Source of the DNA: Halobacteriovoraceae bacterium
GTDB taxonomy: Bacteria > Bdellovibrionota > Bacteriovoracia > Bacteriovoracales > Bacteriovoracaceae
Assembly: GCA_002712005.1 (NCBI GenBank)
Contig: PASP01000020.1
Span: forward strand, 108,952-172,951
DNA: 64,000 nt
Direction of reading: 5' to 3'
This document shows, piece by piece, positions 52,329 through 60,598 of this stretch (within the stretch, counting starts at the first letter, position 1; every line of letters begins with the position of its first letter). Made by a program: the position numbers and the translations under genes. The notes beneath the pieces are model-generated. The model had not been told where the DNA came from. It made no database searches and saw only the letters and a list, made by a program, of their open reading frames with translations.

Positions 52329-53861
52329 GTGCAGGCTTCGTCAAATCTACTGAATTGGATACTTTGGATGCCGTTTATTGGTGTACTTGGAATTTTATTT
52401 ATTCCAAAAGCTAAGGAAACTGCGATCAGAGTATGGTCACTAATCAACACTACTGTTACTTTTGCACTTACATTAGTTCTGTATGCAAAATTTGACACAA
52501 CAGTACCAGGAATGCAGGTACCATTTAATATCAGCGTTCCTTGGATTAAGAGCTTTAACATCTTTTACAAGCTAGGTGTTGATGGAATCTCTTTGCCAAT
52601 GATTGTGCTAACAGGATTACTCTTTTTAATCTGTGTACTCTCATCATGGACAGTTAAGAAACAAGTTAAGGCTTACTTTGCACTATTCTTATTTCTACAG
52701 TCGACAGTATTTGGAGTTTTCTTCGCAATGGATTTCTTCCTATTCTACGTTTACTGGGAAGTGATGCTAATTCCAATGTTCTTTCTTATTGGAATTTGGG
52801 GTGGTGAAAATAGAGAATACGCTGCTGTTAAATTTTTCCTTTATACATTCTTAGGATCGATCCTAATGCTAGTTGGTATGGTTGCTCTTTATTATGCTTC
52901 TGGAAAAGGAATTGATAGTTTCGATATTCTTGCTCTACAAGGTGGTAAGTTTAGTGACTTAACTCTAACTATCTTTGGTGCAACTTTTAGTTTTGCAAAA
53001 CTTTTCTTTGTATTCCTCTTTATTGGTTTTGCGATTAAAGTTCCTGTATTTCCATTCCATACATGGCTTCCGCATGCTCACGTACAGGCACCGACTGCAA
53101 TTTCTGTAATCCTTGCTGGTGTTCTTCTTAAGATGGGTACATACGGATTTTTAAGAATTGCATTTCCTATCTTTCCTGAAGCGACAATCTACTTTAGTGA
53201 CGCGATTGCATGGTTAGGTTTAATTAACGTAATCTATGGTGCTTTTTGTGCTATGGCTCAGACAGATGTTAAGAAGCTTGTTGCGTATTCTTCAGTATCA
53301 CACATGGGATTTGTAATGCTTGGGCTTGCTGCTCTTACAGTAACAGGTGTTAACGGTGCCGTTCTTCAGATGTTCAACCACGGTACATCAACAGCGATGA
53401 TGTTCCTTATGATTGGTGTTCTTTATGAAAGATCTCACCATAGATGGATTGTTCGTCCAGATGGTTCAAAAGGTTTTGGTGGTCTTTATACTCAATTACC
53501 AAAGTTTTCAATCATCTTCATTATTGCAATGTTTGCTTCAATGGGTCTTCCTGGACTATCAGGATTTATCTCAGAAGCACTTATCTTCTTAGGGATTTAC
53601 GAAAGATTTACTACGATTACAGTACTTGCTCTTCTTGGACTTCTTCTTGGGGCTGCATACCTTCTATGGATGTTCAAAAGAATGTTCTTTGGAGATGTTA
53701 TCGAAGAATGTAAGTCATATACAGATATGAACGCTAGAGAGATCTTCTATATGCTCCCTCTTTGTGTAGCCGTAATTGTATTTGGTATTTACCCATCTCC
53801 AGTTCTTGATGTAATGAGAGCTTCAGTTGGGAATCTAGTGAGTATGCTAGCAAAATTTTAA
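52329..53861 (+). CDS. nuoM: NADH-quinone oxidoreductase subunit M
   Basis: 510 residues from GTG at 52329 (AAAGGAG, seven bases spacing). Antiporter-like. Motifs are VYWEVMLIPMFFLIGIWGG with the key Glu, AIKVPVFPFHTWLPHAHVQA with the key Lys, and VAYSSVSHMGFVMLG. It pumps one proton path of complex I. Length typical. A GC-rich hairpin follows the stop. Confidence 0.97.
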   Translation: MQASSNLLNWILWMPFIGVLGILFIPKAKETAIRVWSLINTTVTFALTLVLYAKFDTTVPGMQVPFNISVPWIKSFNIFYKLGVDGISLPMIVLTGLLFLICVLSSWTVKKQVKAYFALFLFLQSTVFGVFFAMDFFLFYVYWEVMLIPMFFLIGIWGGENREYAAVKFFLYTFLGSILMLVGMVALYYASGKGIDSFDILALQGGKFSDLTLTIFGATFSFAKLFFVFLFIGFAIKVPVFPFHTWLPHAHVQAPTAISVILAGVLLKMGTYGFLRIAFPIFPEATIYFSDAIAWLGLINVIYGAFCAMAQTDVKKLVAYSSVSHMGFVMLGLAALTVTGVNGAVLQMFNHGTSTAMMFLMIGVLYERSHHRWIVRPDGSKGFGGLYTQLPKFSIIFIIAMFASMGLPGLSGFISEALIFLGIYERFTTITVLALLGLLLGAAYLLWMFKRMFFGDVIEECKSYTDMNAREIFYMLPLCVAVIVFGIYPSPVLDVMRASVGNLVSMLAKF

Positions 53862-53868
53862 TAAGCTT

Positions 53869-53888
53869 CGCCGGAAATTATTCCGGCG
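53869..53888 (+). promoter_or_regulatory. GC-rich hairpin between nuoM and nuoN
   Basis: CGCCGGAA/TTCCGGCG, an 8-bp perfect stem with a four-base loop, starts eight bases after the nuoM stop. Only a broken T-tract (GAGTTTGTTT) follows, so it may be a weak terminator, an mRNA-processing element or a stability element. Confidence 0.6.
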
Positions 53889-53920
53889 AGTTTGTTTAAT
53901 TGAAATAAAAGGTTTTAACC

Positions 53921-55387
53921 ATGGGTTTAAATTATTTAGCGAGTTTAAGTCATTTTGTTCCAGAACTTCTTGCCTGTGTAACGATGTTTGGGCTGATTCT
54001 TATCGAAGCTACTTATAAGGAAGAGCATAAAGAAAGAGGCTTATTCTTCTTTGCTGCATATATTGGATTTGCTTCAGTGCTTACATTTTTATGCTTGAAC
54101 TTAAAGCATGAGGCAGTGGCTATTTTTACAAATTCTGCAGTAATTGATCCGTTTTCAACTCTTTTAAAAATAGTGATGGTTCTTGGAACCATGGGAGCTA
54201 CATATCTAGTAAGTCAAAGTAAAGATATTGAAGGGAACCTAAGACCTGAGTTTACTATCATGGCCACTGGTGTTCTTGTTGGTGGAATGCTTCTGTCATC
54301 AGCGAACAATATGCTTCTTCTGTATATAGGTATCGAAACCTTATCGATCTTATCTTATGTACTAGCTAGTTTAAAGAAATCAGACGATAGAAGTTCTGAG
54401 GCAGGTCTTAAGTATTCATTATATGGCGGTATTTCAGCGGGTATAATGCTCTTTGGAATGAGTCATATCTTTGGTGTACTCGGTACGATTAACTTTACTG
54501 AAATTGGTGTTGCTCTTCAGGAGTTAACTACTGTTCAGGTTGCTATCTTATTGCCTTCATTTCTATTATTTTTAGCAGGTCTTGGATATAAAATTGCTTG
54601 TGTTCCTTTTCACATGTGGTCACCAGATGTTTATGAGGGATCTCCCATACCTGTTACTACTTTCTTTAGTGTTGTTCCTAAGGTTGCTGGATTAGCTGCT
54701 TTGATTAGAATTACAACTGTATTTTTCTCACACGAAGGTGCGATGAATATGGGATGGGTTGGAATCTTAAGTGTTATAGCAGCATTAACCATGACAGTTG
54801 GAAATATCAGTGCGATCGGACAACGTTCAGTTAAAAGAATGCTCGCCTATTCTTCAATCTCTCACGCAGGTGTAATGCTTTTAGGGATTTTAGTAATTAG
54901 TGAAGTCGGAATTAGAAGTGTTGTTTTCTATGCGATTACTTATCTTTTCATGAACTTAGTTGCTTTCTATATTGTATCCTTTGTTAATGACAAATATGGA
55001 AATGATCACTTTGAAAGATTTAACGGATTGATTTATAGATATCCTGTTATGTCTATAATGATGGCGATTACTATGTTTAGTCTTGCTGGACTTCCTCCCT
55101 TCTCAGGGTTTGTTGCAAAATTTCATATCTTCAATGCTATTGTCATCAAAAAATACTATGTATTAGCAATCATTGCAGGCTTAAACTCTGTGATATCTAT
55201 GTACTATTACATGAAAATTATTCGTTTGATGGTTCTCAAGCCAGCAGAGAGTGAAGAGCAGATTTCAGGATTTAGCTTATTGAATCAAGGAATTATTGTT
55301 TCATTAACTGTTCCAGTGCTCTTTTTAGGAATTTTCTGGGAAAAGATCATGTTAGTAGCAACTAACGCAAAGATCTTTTTGGAGTAA
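53921..55387 (+). CDS. nuoN: NADH-quinone oxidoreductase subunit N
   Basis: 488 residues. Antiporter-like. Motifs are YIGIETLSILSYVLASLKKS with the key Glu, GYKIACVPFHMWSPDVYEGS with the key Lys, PVTTFFSVVPKVAG, and VKRMLAYSSISHAGVMLLG. AGGTTTTAACC precedes the ATG. It is the last canonical nuo gene. Its stop is followed without a gap by a second set of small membrane genes, and the terminator that should end this operon is inside the first of them. Confidence 0.97.
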   Translation: MGLNYLASLSHFVPELLACVTMFGLILIEATYKEEHKERGLFFFAAYIGFASVLTFLCLNLKHEAVAIFTNSAVIDPFSTLLKIVMVLGTMGATYLVSQSKDIEGNLRPEFTIMATGVLVGGMLLSSANNMLLLYIGIETLSILSYVLASLKKSDDRSSEAGLKYSLYGGISAGIMLFGMSHIFGVLGTINFTEIGVALQELTTVQVAILLPSFLLFLAGLGYKIACVPFHMWSPDVYEGSPIPVTTFFSVVPKVAGLAALIRITTVFFSHEGAMNMGWVGILSVIAALTMTVGNISAIGQRSVKRMLAYSSISHAGVMLLGILVISEVGIRSVVFYAITYLFMNLVAFYIVSFVNDKYGNDHFERFNGLIYRYPVMSIMMAITMFSLAGLPPFSGFVAKFHIFNAIVIKKYYVLAIIAGLNSVISMYYYMKIIRLMVLKPAESEEQISGFSLLNQGIIVSLTVPVLFLGIFWEKIMLVATNAKIFLE

Positions 55388-55675
55388 ATGACAGTCAGCC
55401 TTACCATTGTTGCAATTATACTGGGCCAAATCTTTTTGGCCCTTTTTTACTTTTCTAGACCTAAAAATAAACAAGTCGTAATCAAGAAAAGAAGTAACTG
55501 GCCAAGGAACTTAAAGTATTCAATTCCATTGCTAACATGGCTCATCTATCTCAATCTATTTGGAAGTGATTATTCATTCTTAGTGAAGTACTCTAAAATA
55601 ATCTTTATCGGATTAGTTTTTTTTATAATTATTCTCAAATACTTAAAACCTTTAAAAAAGCGGATAGCTGAATGA
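55388..55675 (+). CDS. NuoA-like small membrane protein
   Basis: 95 residues, three hydrophobic helices (about 4-22, 44-60, 69-87). Starts at the base after the nuoN stop. The first helix ending in FYFSRPKNK compares with LAQIIRPFKP of NuoA. The next two helices have NuoA-like spacing, but the YECG loop and acidic FDVE helix are missing. It is the first of seven overlapping genes in the order A-H-J-K-L-M-N. Overlaps the next gene by ATGA. The homology is inferred from order, topology and short matches. An intrinsic terminator lies in codons 12-20. Confidence 0.6.
   Translation: MTVSLTIVAIILGQIFLALFYFSRPKNKQVVIKKRSNWPRNLKYSIPLLTWLIYLNLFGSDYSFLVKYSKIIFIGLVFFIIILKYLKPLKKRIAE
55423..55448 (+). 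terminator. nuo operon terminator inside the next coding region
   Basis: GGGCCAAA (55423-55430), loop TCTT, TTTGGCCC (55435-55442), then TTTTTT to 55448: a perfect intrinsic terminator 36 bases after the nuoN stop. It encodes GQIFLALFY of the NuoA-like protein. Confidence 0.9.
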
Positions 55676-56505
55676 GTTTAACAACTGAAATTATTCGCGC
55701 ACTCCACTTCATACTTCTTCTATTTAGCTGCTTTAGCCTAATGTTGTGGGTACAGGAAGAATTCGAATCGATATTGAAAAGAAAAAAAATTGTGGGAATT
55801 GGCTTTTTACAAATAAGTTTCTTTAAAAAAGTATTTGAAAATAATAACTTAAAAAAGAGTAATCTTTTTAAAACTCTATTCTCCTTCTTGAGACTATTTT
55901 TTACATTTGCTCCCCTCACGCTGTTGCCATTTTCAGATGAGATTATTTTATTTGGTGATCACTTTAGGCTCGGACTTATTGAGAATAAGAATTCTTTATT
56001 AATTTTTGTGTTCTTTATGATGATCAATGAAATCATAAGGCCTTTAAGCTCAACTCATTTAAAAATAAACGAGAAAAGCTTATTACTTTTCATCATATTT
56101 TTGGCCTCTTTTCTTCTTGTCGGTAAATTCTATAATTTCAATGAAGTTTTAGAATATCAAAGACAATATACAGAGTTTGGGATGAGGAAGTATTTAATCT
56201 ATATAAATCCAATTGGGGCACTTACCCTATTTCAAATAATTATTAATGAAATTGATAGTCCAAGTGATAGTTTTGATATCGTTAAGTTATCAACAATCAA
56301 TGGTTACATAATATTATTCATCTTTTGTTTCTTGGGTGGCTATTCAGCACCAACATTATTTTCCTTAGAAGATAGGTCAGTGCTTAATTCAGTTATATGT
56401 ATTCTTTCATTCATGAGTAAGTATATTTTTACCTTAGTTTCAATATGGGTATATCGTTACGTGTTTGTGAAAAGAAAACGGGAGATGGTCTTTAATGAAT
56501 ATTGA
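55672..56505 (+). CDS. Diverged NuoH-like membrane protein
   Basis: 277 residues (nuoH here is 400). Alignable parts with the nuoH of this window are GIGFLQISFFKKVFE with FGILQFLADGVKM; FFTFAPLTLLPFSDEIILFG with a NuoH APMLA-type helix; NEIDSPSDSFDIVKLSTINGY with AETNRAPFDLPEAESELVSG plus Y; FLGGYSAPTLF with FLGGYKVPFDL; and SFMSKYIFTLVSIWVYRY with SFVTKTLALYYVVIWVRW. The quinone-loop PFDLPExE residues are lost, so it cannot do normal NuoH chemistry. It is the second gene of the A-H-J-K-L-M-N-like set. Confidence 0.72.
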   Translation: MSLTTEIIRALHFILLLFSCFSLMLWVQEEFESILKRKKIVGIGFLQISFFKKVFENNNLKKSNLFKTLFSFLRLFFTFAPLTLLPFSDEIILFGDHFRLGLIENKNSLLIFVFFMMINEIIRPLSSTHLKINEKSLLLFIIFLASFLLVGKFYNFNEVLEYQRQYTEFGMRKYLIYINPIGALTLFQIIINEIDSPSDSFDIVKLSTINGYIILFIFCFLGGYSAPTLFSLEDRSVLNSVICILSFMSKYIFTLVSIWVYRYVFVKRKREMVFNEY

Positions 56506-56917
56506 GATTATATATTCCGTCCTCGTATTAGCGTTAGCAGTAGTAGCAGTCTTTGTGCGTTCGAGCTTATTAGATAAAGTCTATTATCTTTTTTTAATCA
56601 CTTTGGTTGTAATAATACTTAATGAAAAAGGGATTTCTTACGCTCTGTTATTTCTAGGAGTCTGTACTCCATTACTATCTAAAAATAAGAATATTAATCC
56701 TCGAATTAGAAGATCTGTTGGTTCTAGTCGCAGTATAAAAGAAAAAATAATTAATTATTTATGTTTTGCACCTTTAATTGGACTGGCCATAATGAGCTAT
56801 AAAATACCAATTATGGAAGCAAATCAATTATCCCCTCTTATGATTATTTTGGGTGAGGTTAGTCTCGTTGTAGTAACTTTTCTTGTCATGATTCCAAAGA
56901 GGTTGAAAGTAAAATGA
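56495..56917 (+). CDS. Diverged NuoJ-like membrane protein
   Basis: 140 residues (nuoJ here 176), about four to five helices. The N-terminal EIIYSVLVLALAVVAVFVRS compares with DILFICSAILVIAGTLGVVF of NuoJ, and the final helix LMIILGEVSLVVVTFLVMIP with FEISSILLLGALVGAAVIAR. The VYxGAI-type helix of NuoJ is missing or replaced by a basic loop (NINPRIRRSVGSSRSIKEK). It overlaps the H-like gene by 11 bases and the next by ATGA. Third in the set. Confidence 0.62.
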   Translation: MNIEIIYSVLVLALAVVAVFVRSSLLDKVYYLFLITLVVIILNEKGISYALLFLGVCTPLLSKNKNINPRIRRSVGSSRSIKEKIINYLCFAPLIGLAIMSYKIPIMEANQLSPLMIILGEVSLVVVTFLVMIPKRLKVK

Positions 56918-57162
56918 TTTGGTTAAGAACAGTTCTCATTTTAAGTATAATAATATTCTTTCAAAGAATTGTTATTGATAAGAAAACAATAGATATTGGT
57001 AGGATGATTTCTTTCCTATTAACAACTCTGATTGCGTTAGCAATTTTGTTTTTAGAAAAAGATATTTTCGAGCTTTATTTCCCATTTTTTATTGTAATGG
57101 TCTTGATTGGGGCAAAGGCACTCGAAACATTAAATCATGCAAAAAATAAGGATGATAATTAA
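56914..57162 (+). CDS. Diverged NuoK-like membrane protein
   Basis: 82 residues (nuoK here 101), three helices as in NuoK. IFELYFPFFIVMVLIGAKAL lines up with NIMSLFIIVIAAAEAAVGLA, but the key Glu becomes Gly, and the GVELILN Glu of helix 2 is also absent. Fourth gene of the set, joined by ATGA to the J-like gene and by TAATG to the next. Taken alone it is too short to name; order and topology carry the call. Confidence 0.55.
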   Translation: MIWLRTVLILSIIIFFQRIVIDKKTIDIGRMISFLLTTLIALAILFLEKDIFELYFPFFIVMVLIGAKALETLNHAKNKDDN

Positions 57163-58502
57163 TGTTGATCGTATCTATTTTCTTAGCCCTTTCATTTATA
57201 CTTACTTTTCCGTTTGGGAAAGAGCTGAAGATAAAAGATTTAAATATCAAAACATTCAAGCTACCTGTTTATTCACTTCTTGTAGCAATATATTCATTCT
57301 TTTCTTTAGAAATAGAAATCGTCACAGCTAAGATAATAGGGTTATGTTTTATTACAGTAGTTTTGTGTACTAGAAACGAGCAAAGTATTAAGCACTATAT
57401 CTATAATTGCCTATTACTTTTAACAACGAGTCTTTTGGTGATGAATCTGGAAGACTCTACTCTTTTGACTATGGGTTTATTTTCGATTGCAACCATTGCC
57501 TACAATAGAGAGTCGGGCTTAAGAGCACTTTTATCACTAGTATTTTTAATTCTTCCCCTTATTAATGGGTTTTCAGATGTATTCTATGCGTGGTCTCCTA
57601 TTATATTAGTGGCCGTATTCTTATATATTCATTTATTAAAAGACCTAGATCGATTGTTACCACTTTTATATATACTTTTCTTAAGCGGATGGAATGACTC
57701 TCACTTCATGATGAATTATTCACCTCTCATTACTTTGTTATTTGGTGCAATTCTCATCATTATTAATAATAAGTCGGAGCACATAAAATTATTCTTGGCG
57801 ATAGGACTTTTCCTACTATTGAAAACATCTGAGCCGTTATTTTTAGTTGCTAGCTATCTATCAGTTGAATTATTTTTACAGGCTAGAATTGAACTCATGA
57901 AATTAATTGATCAGCTTGAAGTTCAGGATGGATCGATAAAGAATATATCGTATGTTCAAATCTTTGTGGGCATCGCTACAGTTTATATGATTAGTGGAGC
58001 ACCAGGGAGTCCTCTCTCGTGGTTGTTTGCATCAAGAAACTGGACAATAGATTTAACTCTATTTCTTATTCTCTTAGATATGACTAGGGTCACGAAGTTA
58101 GCAGTATTAGAAGCTAGACAGTCATCAAGAGATAGCTTAATGAAGAAGCAAGAGAAATACTTGTCTTACGGATTATCACTAGTTGCTCTAATTTTCCTTT
58201 GTGGGAAGGAACTTCTCTATTTTGACCCTTGGACACTTATATTTCTTTTGATTTCAGTATTAGTAGCTTTTGTTTTTAAAGGCTTTAGGCCTTTAATGAT
58301 GAAGTATCTTAATATCTTTGAAGGGATTACGATCGACTCATTATCTGTCTATAGAGGTAATAAAGAACAATTTAATGAGAAGATAAATAATAAACCGTAT
58401 TTAAGATATAGGATTCTTAAAGTTGATGGGCTCGATGAATCCTTGATTTGGTCAATATTCATATTTATTGTGAGTGTACTATTGATTGGACGGTATTTAT
58501 GA
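57162..58502 (+). CDS. Diverged NuoL-like (antiporter-type) membrane protein
   Basis: 446 residues (nuoL here 722), about twelve or more helices with short loops. LLLKTSEPLFLVASYLSVEL can be matched with GKSAQFPLQVWLPDAM of NuoL. A soluble segment (about 385-425) followed by one last helix, ESLIWSIFIFIVSVLLIGRY, recalls the lateral-helix end and final helix of NuoL. The HAATMV and AYSTISQ motifs are not found. Fifth of the set. It overlaps the next gene by ATGA. Remote homology that needs profile comparison. Confidence 0.5.
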   Translation: MLIVSIFLALSFILTFPFGKELKIKDLNIKTFKLPVYSLLVAIYSFFSLEIEIVTAKIIGLCFITVVLCTRNEQSIKHYIYNCLLLLTTSLLVMNLEDSTLLTMGLFSIATIAYNRESGLRALLSLVFLILPLINGFSDVFYAWSPIILVAVFLYIHLLKDLDRLLPLLYILFLSGWNDSHFMMNYSPLITLLFGAILIIINNKSEHIKLFLAIGLFLLLKTSEPLFLVASYLSVELFLQARIELMKLIDQLEVQDGSIKNISYVQIFVGIATVYMISGAPGSPLSWLFASRNWTIDLTLFLILLDMTRVTKLAVLEARQSSRDSLMKKQEKYLSYGLSLVALIFLCGKELLYFDPWTLIFLLISVLVAFVFKGFRPLMMKYLNIFEGITIDSLSVYRGNKEQFNEKINNKPYLRYRILKVDGLDESLIWSIFIFIVSVLLIGRYL

Positions 58503-59464
58503 ATTTCATTATTTACGTTTCTATCTTAATAACTGCTCTTGGAATCTTGATTTTTCTAGGAGATAGACTGAATAGTAAGTTAAAAGATGTGGATACGGTA
58601 TTGTTATTAATACTAAGCTTGGTTTTTAGTTACCTGAGTGAAATTGAATATTCTAAAATTTACATTGTTGCTTCCTTTAGTTTTCTTACAACACTCTACT
58701 TAAAATCAAGTCTTAGTAAACATTATATTGGTAAACTGATACTTCAGTTCATATCTCTTGCACCCCTTTTATTTCTCGAACAAACATATGAAAGAAACTT
58801 ATTCTTCTCCCTTATTCTCTATAAGCTACTAAACCTATTTAACGACCAAGCCAAGGACCGAAGTTTCTATCTTGTCATGAGCGTTTTAATTATTAATCTC
58901 TTCATCGATGACTATTTTGGCCAATATCTACTTCAACCAAATTTAATAATTAACTTTTATCAAGAATTATTAATAGGAGTAATAAGTCTAGCTTCTCTAT
59001 ATAAATGCTCTAAGGAAGCTATGAAGATAGCATGTGGAAAAGTTCCAAATATATTTTGGCCGACTCTTTACTTAATTAATGCATCAGTAACCTCTTCCTA
59101 TAGTTCGATAACGACAGAGCTGTTATCAGGAAGCATGATCATTATTTTGATGGTCTGTTATAAATTTAGAAAGAACTATGGGGTTTGTACGTATTTCTTT
59201 TTGATGATGTCACTTCCAATATTAGATGAATTACTTTTAGTGATGGGTATATTTGTATCTGCATTATATTTATTAGTATTAAGATATAGAGAGCAATTTA
59301 AAGAAGTGGTTTCTCTTGTATTTGATTTAATATTTGTATTTGGTGTAATTGGGTTTATTCAGATGGATCTGAATATGCAACACTTTTATCCAATCACACT
59401 ATTCCTCTTTTTTATGAGGATGGCCGTGAGAACATATTCTACTAAAGGGGTGATAAATGAATAA
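58499..59464 (+). CDS. Diverged NuoM-position membrane protein
   Basis: 321 residues from ATG at 58499, which overlaps the previous stop; an ATG at 58448 lies within the previous gene. About nine to ten helices. I see no conserved antiporter motif: the Glu and Lys of NuoM are not recognisable, and it is about 190 residues shorter than nuoM here. The call rests on its place between L-like and N-like genes and on hydrophobic architecture. Overlaps the next gene by eight bases. Confidence 0.45.
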   Translation: MNFIIYVSILITALGILIFLGDRLNSKLKDVDTVLLLILSLVFSYLSEIEYSKIYIVASFSFLTTLYLKSSLSKHYIGKLILQFISLAPLLFLEQTYERNLFFSLILYKLLNLFNDQAKDRSFYLVMSVLIINLFIDDYFGQYLLQPNLIINFYQELLIGVISLASLYKCSKEAMKIACGKVPNIFWPTLYLINASVTSSYSSITTELLSGSMIIILMVCYKFRKNYGVCTYFFLMMSLPILDELLLVMGIFVSALYLLVLRYREQFKEVVSLVFDLIFVFGVIGFIQMDLNMQHFYPITLFLFFMRMAVRTYSTKGVINE

Positions 59465-60593
59465 TTTTATAATTTTCACCCTCGTCTATCAGTTACTTAT
59501 CGTATTGCTCTACAACAAAGCAGCAAGAATTTTTACGTATATTAATAAATTACTCTATATGGGTCTAATCCTAGTATTCGTCTATTTAATGAAATTTGAA
59601 TCTTCAACGTTTAATGTTGATCTCAGATATATCGTCCCGATCCTTTTCACTTGTTTACTCTTTTTGATTTACGATACCAATAAAGGCTTCGCTCAATATA
59701 GTATTAGAAATAAATTTTTTCCTATATTGGTCGCTTTTGTTGTGCTGGTATCACAGCTCATTAATATTGATGTTGTAAATTATGCAATAATATTATCTGC
59801 TTCTTATGACTTTCTGATCACTACGGAAAGAAAAAATATTGGAAGTTCTAAACGCTTTTTAGGGCCTATCTTTATTTTAACGACTCAACTCATAGGATTA
59901 GTTTTTAACTTTGGGATTGAGAATGACTTTGTCTTTTTAATTTATTGGATTATAACCAGTAAGTTATTTCCATTTTCTTTGCTCAAAAATAAGAATGTCA
60001 CCATCGATGAAAATTACTTAACGAGAAGTATTTTAATTCTGAGCCTCGCATTCGGTGGCTTTGTTTTCTCAACTTTCACTATGGTTGTATTTTCAATTTC
60101 GATTCTTTTAACTTTAGTAAGTGTCTTTATATCTAAAAAAGAAATCCAATCATTTATATCATATCGTTCCATTATCTTGAGTGTTGCCATCTTAATAAGT
60201 GTTTTGAGCAATAAGATTAATGGAGGCGTATTTATATCTTCTTTACTATGGTTAGATTTTTACTTTATGGCTTTGGCCTTCAGTCGTATAAAATGTTCTT
60301 TACCTGACAGATTATATCGGGAAGTCGGAAATCTTGTTTTCTTCCTCTTATTAACGGGAGCCTTTATAGGGGCTAACCACTTTATAATTGGTGAAAATTT
60401 AAAAGTACTATTCTTGAATGGTCAAATAAACCTTGCTCTTCTTCTTATATGTCCAATTCTTATTGGAAGTGCTGGCTATTTCAGTAGGAAGAATAAAGAA
60501 CAAGGCATTGATACTCGGGTGAGAAAAATTGATCACTTCGACACTTTTATCTCTCAATTGATTATAATAATAGGAGTAATTTTAAGTGTTTAA
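59457..60593 (+). CDS. Diverged NuoN-like membrane protein
   Basis: 378 residues (nuoN here 488), about eleven helices. IQSFISYRSIILSVAILISV matches VKRMLAYSSISHAGVMLLGI of NuoN, followed in both by a short loop and an aromatic helix (LLWLDFYFMALAF and ITYLFMNLVAF). IITSKLFPFSLLKNKNVTID compares with YKIACVPFHMWSPDVYEGSP; the Lys is kept, but His and Trp are lost. Last gene of the set. The next gene starts five bases after its stop. Confidence 0.58.
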   Translation: MNNFIIFTLVYQLLIVLLYNKAARIFTYINKLLYMGLILVFVYLMKFESSTFNVDLRYIVPILFTCLLFLIYDTNKGFAQYSIRNKFFPILVAFVVLVSQLINIDVVNYAIILSASYDFLITTERKNIGSSKRFLGPIFILTTQLIGLVFNFGIENDFVFLIYWIITSKLFPFSLLKNKNVTIDENYLTRSILILSLAFGGFVFSTFTMVVFSISILLTLVSVFISKKEIQSFISYRSIILSVAILISVLSNKINGGVFISSLLWLDFYFMALAFSRIKCSLPDRLYREVGNLVFFLLLTGAFIGANHFIIGENLKVLFLNGQINLALLLICPILIGSAGYFSRKNKEQGIDTRVRKIDHFDTFISQLIIIIGVILSV

Positions 60594-60598
60594 GGATC

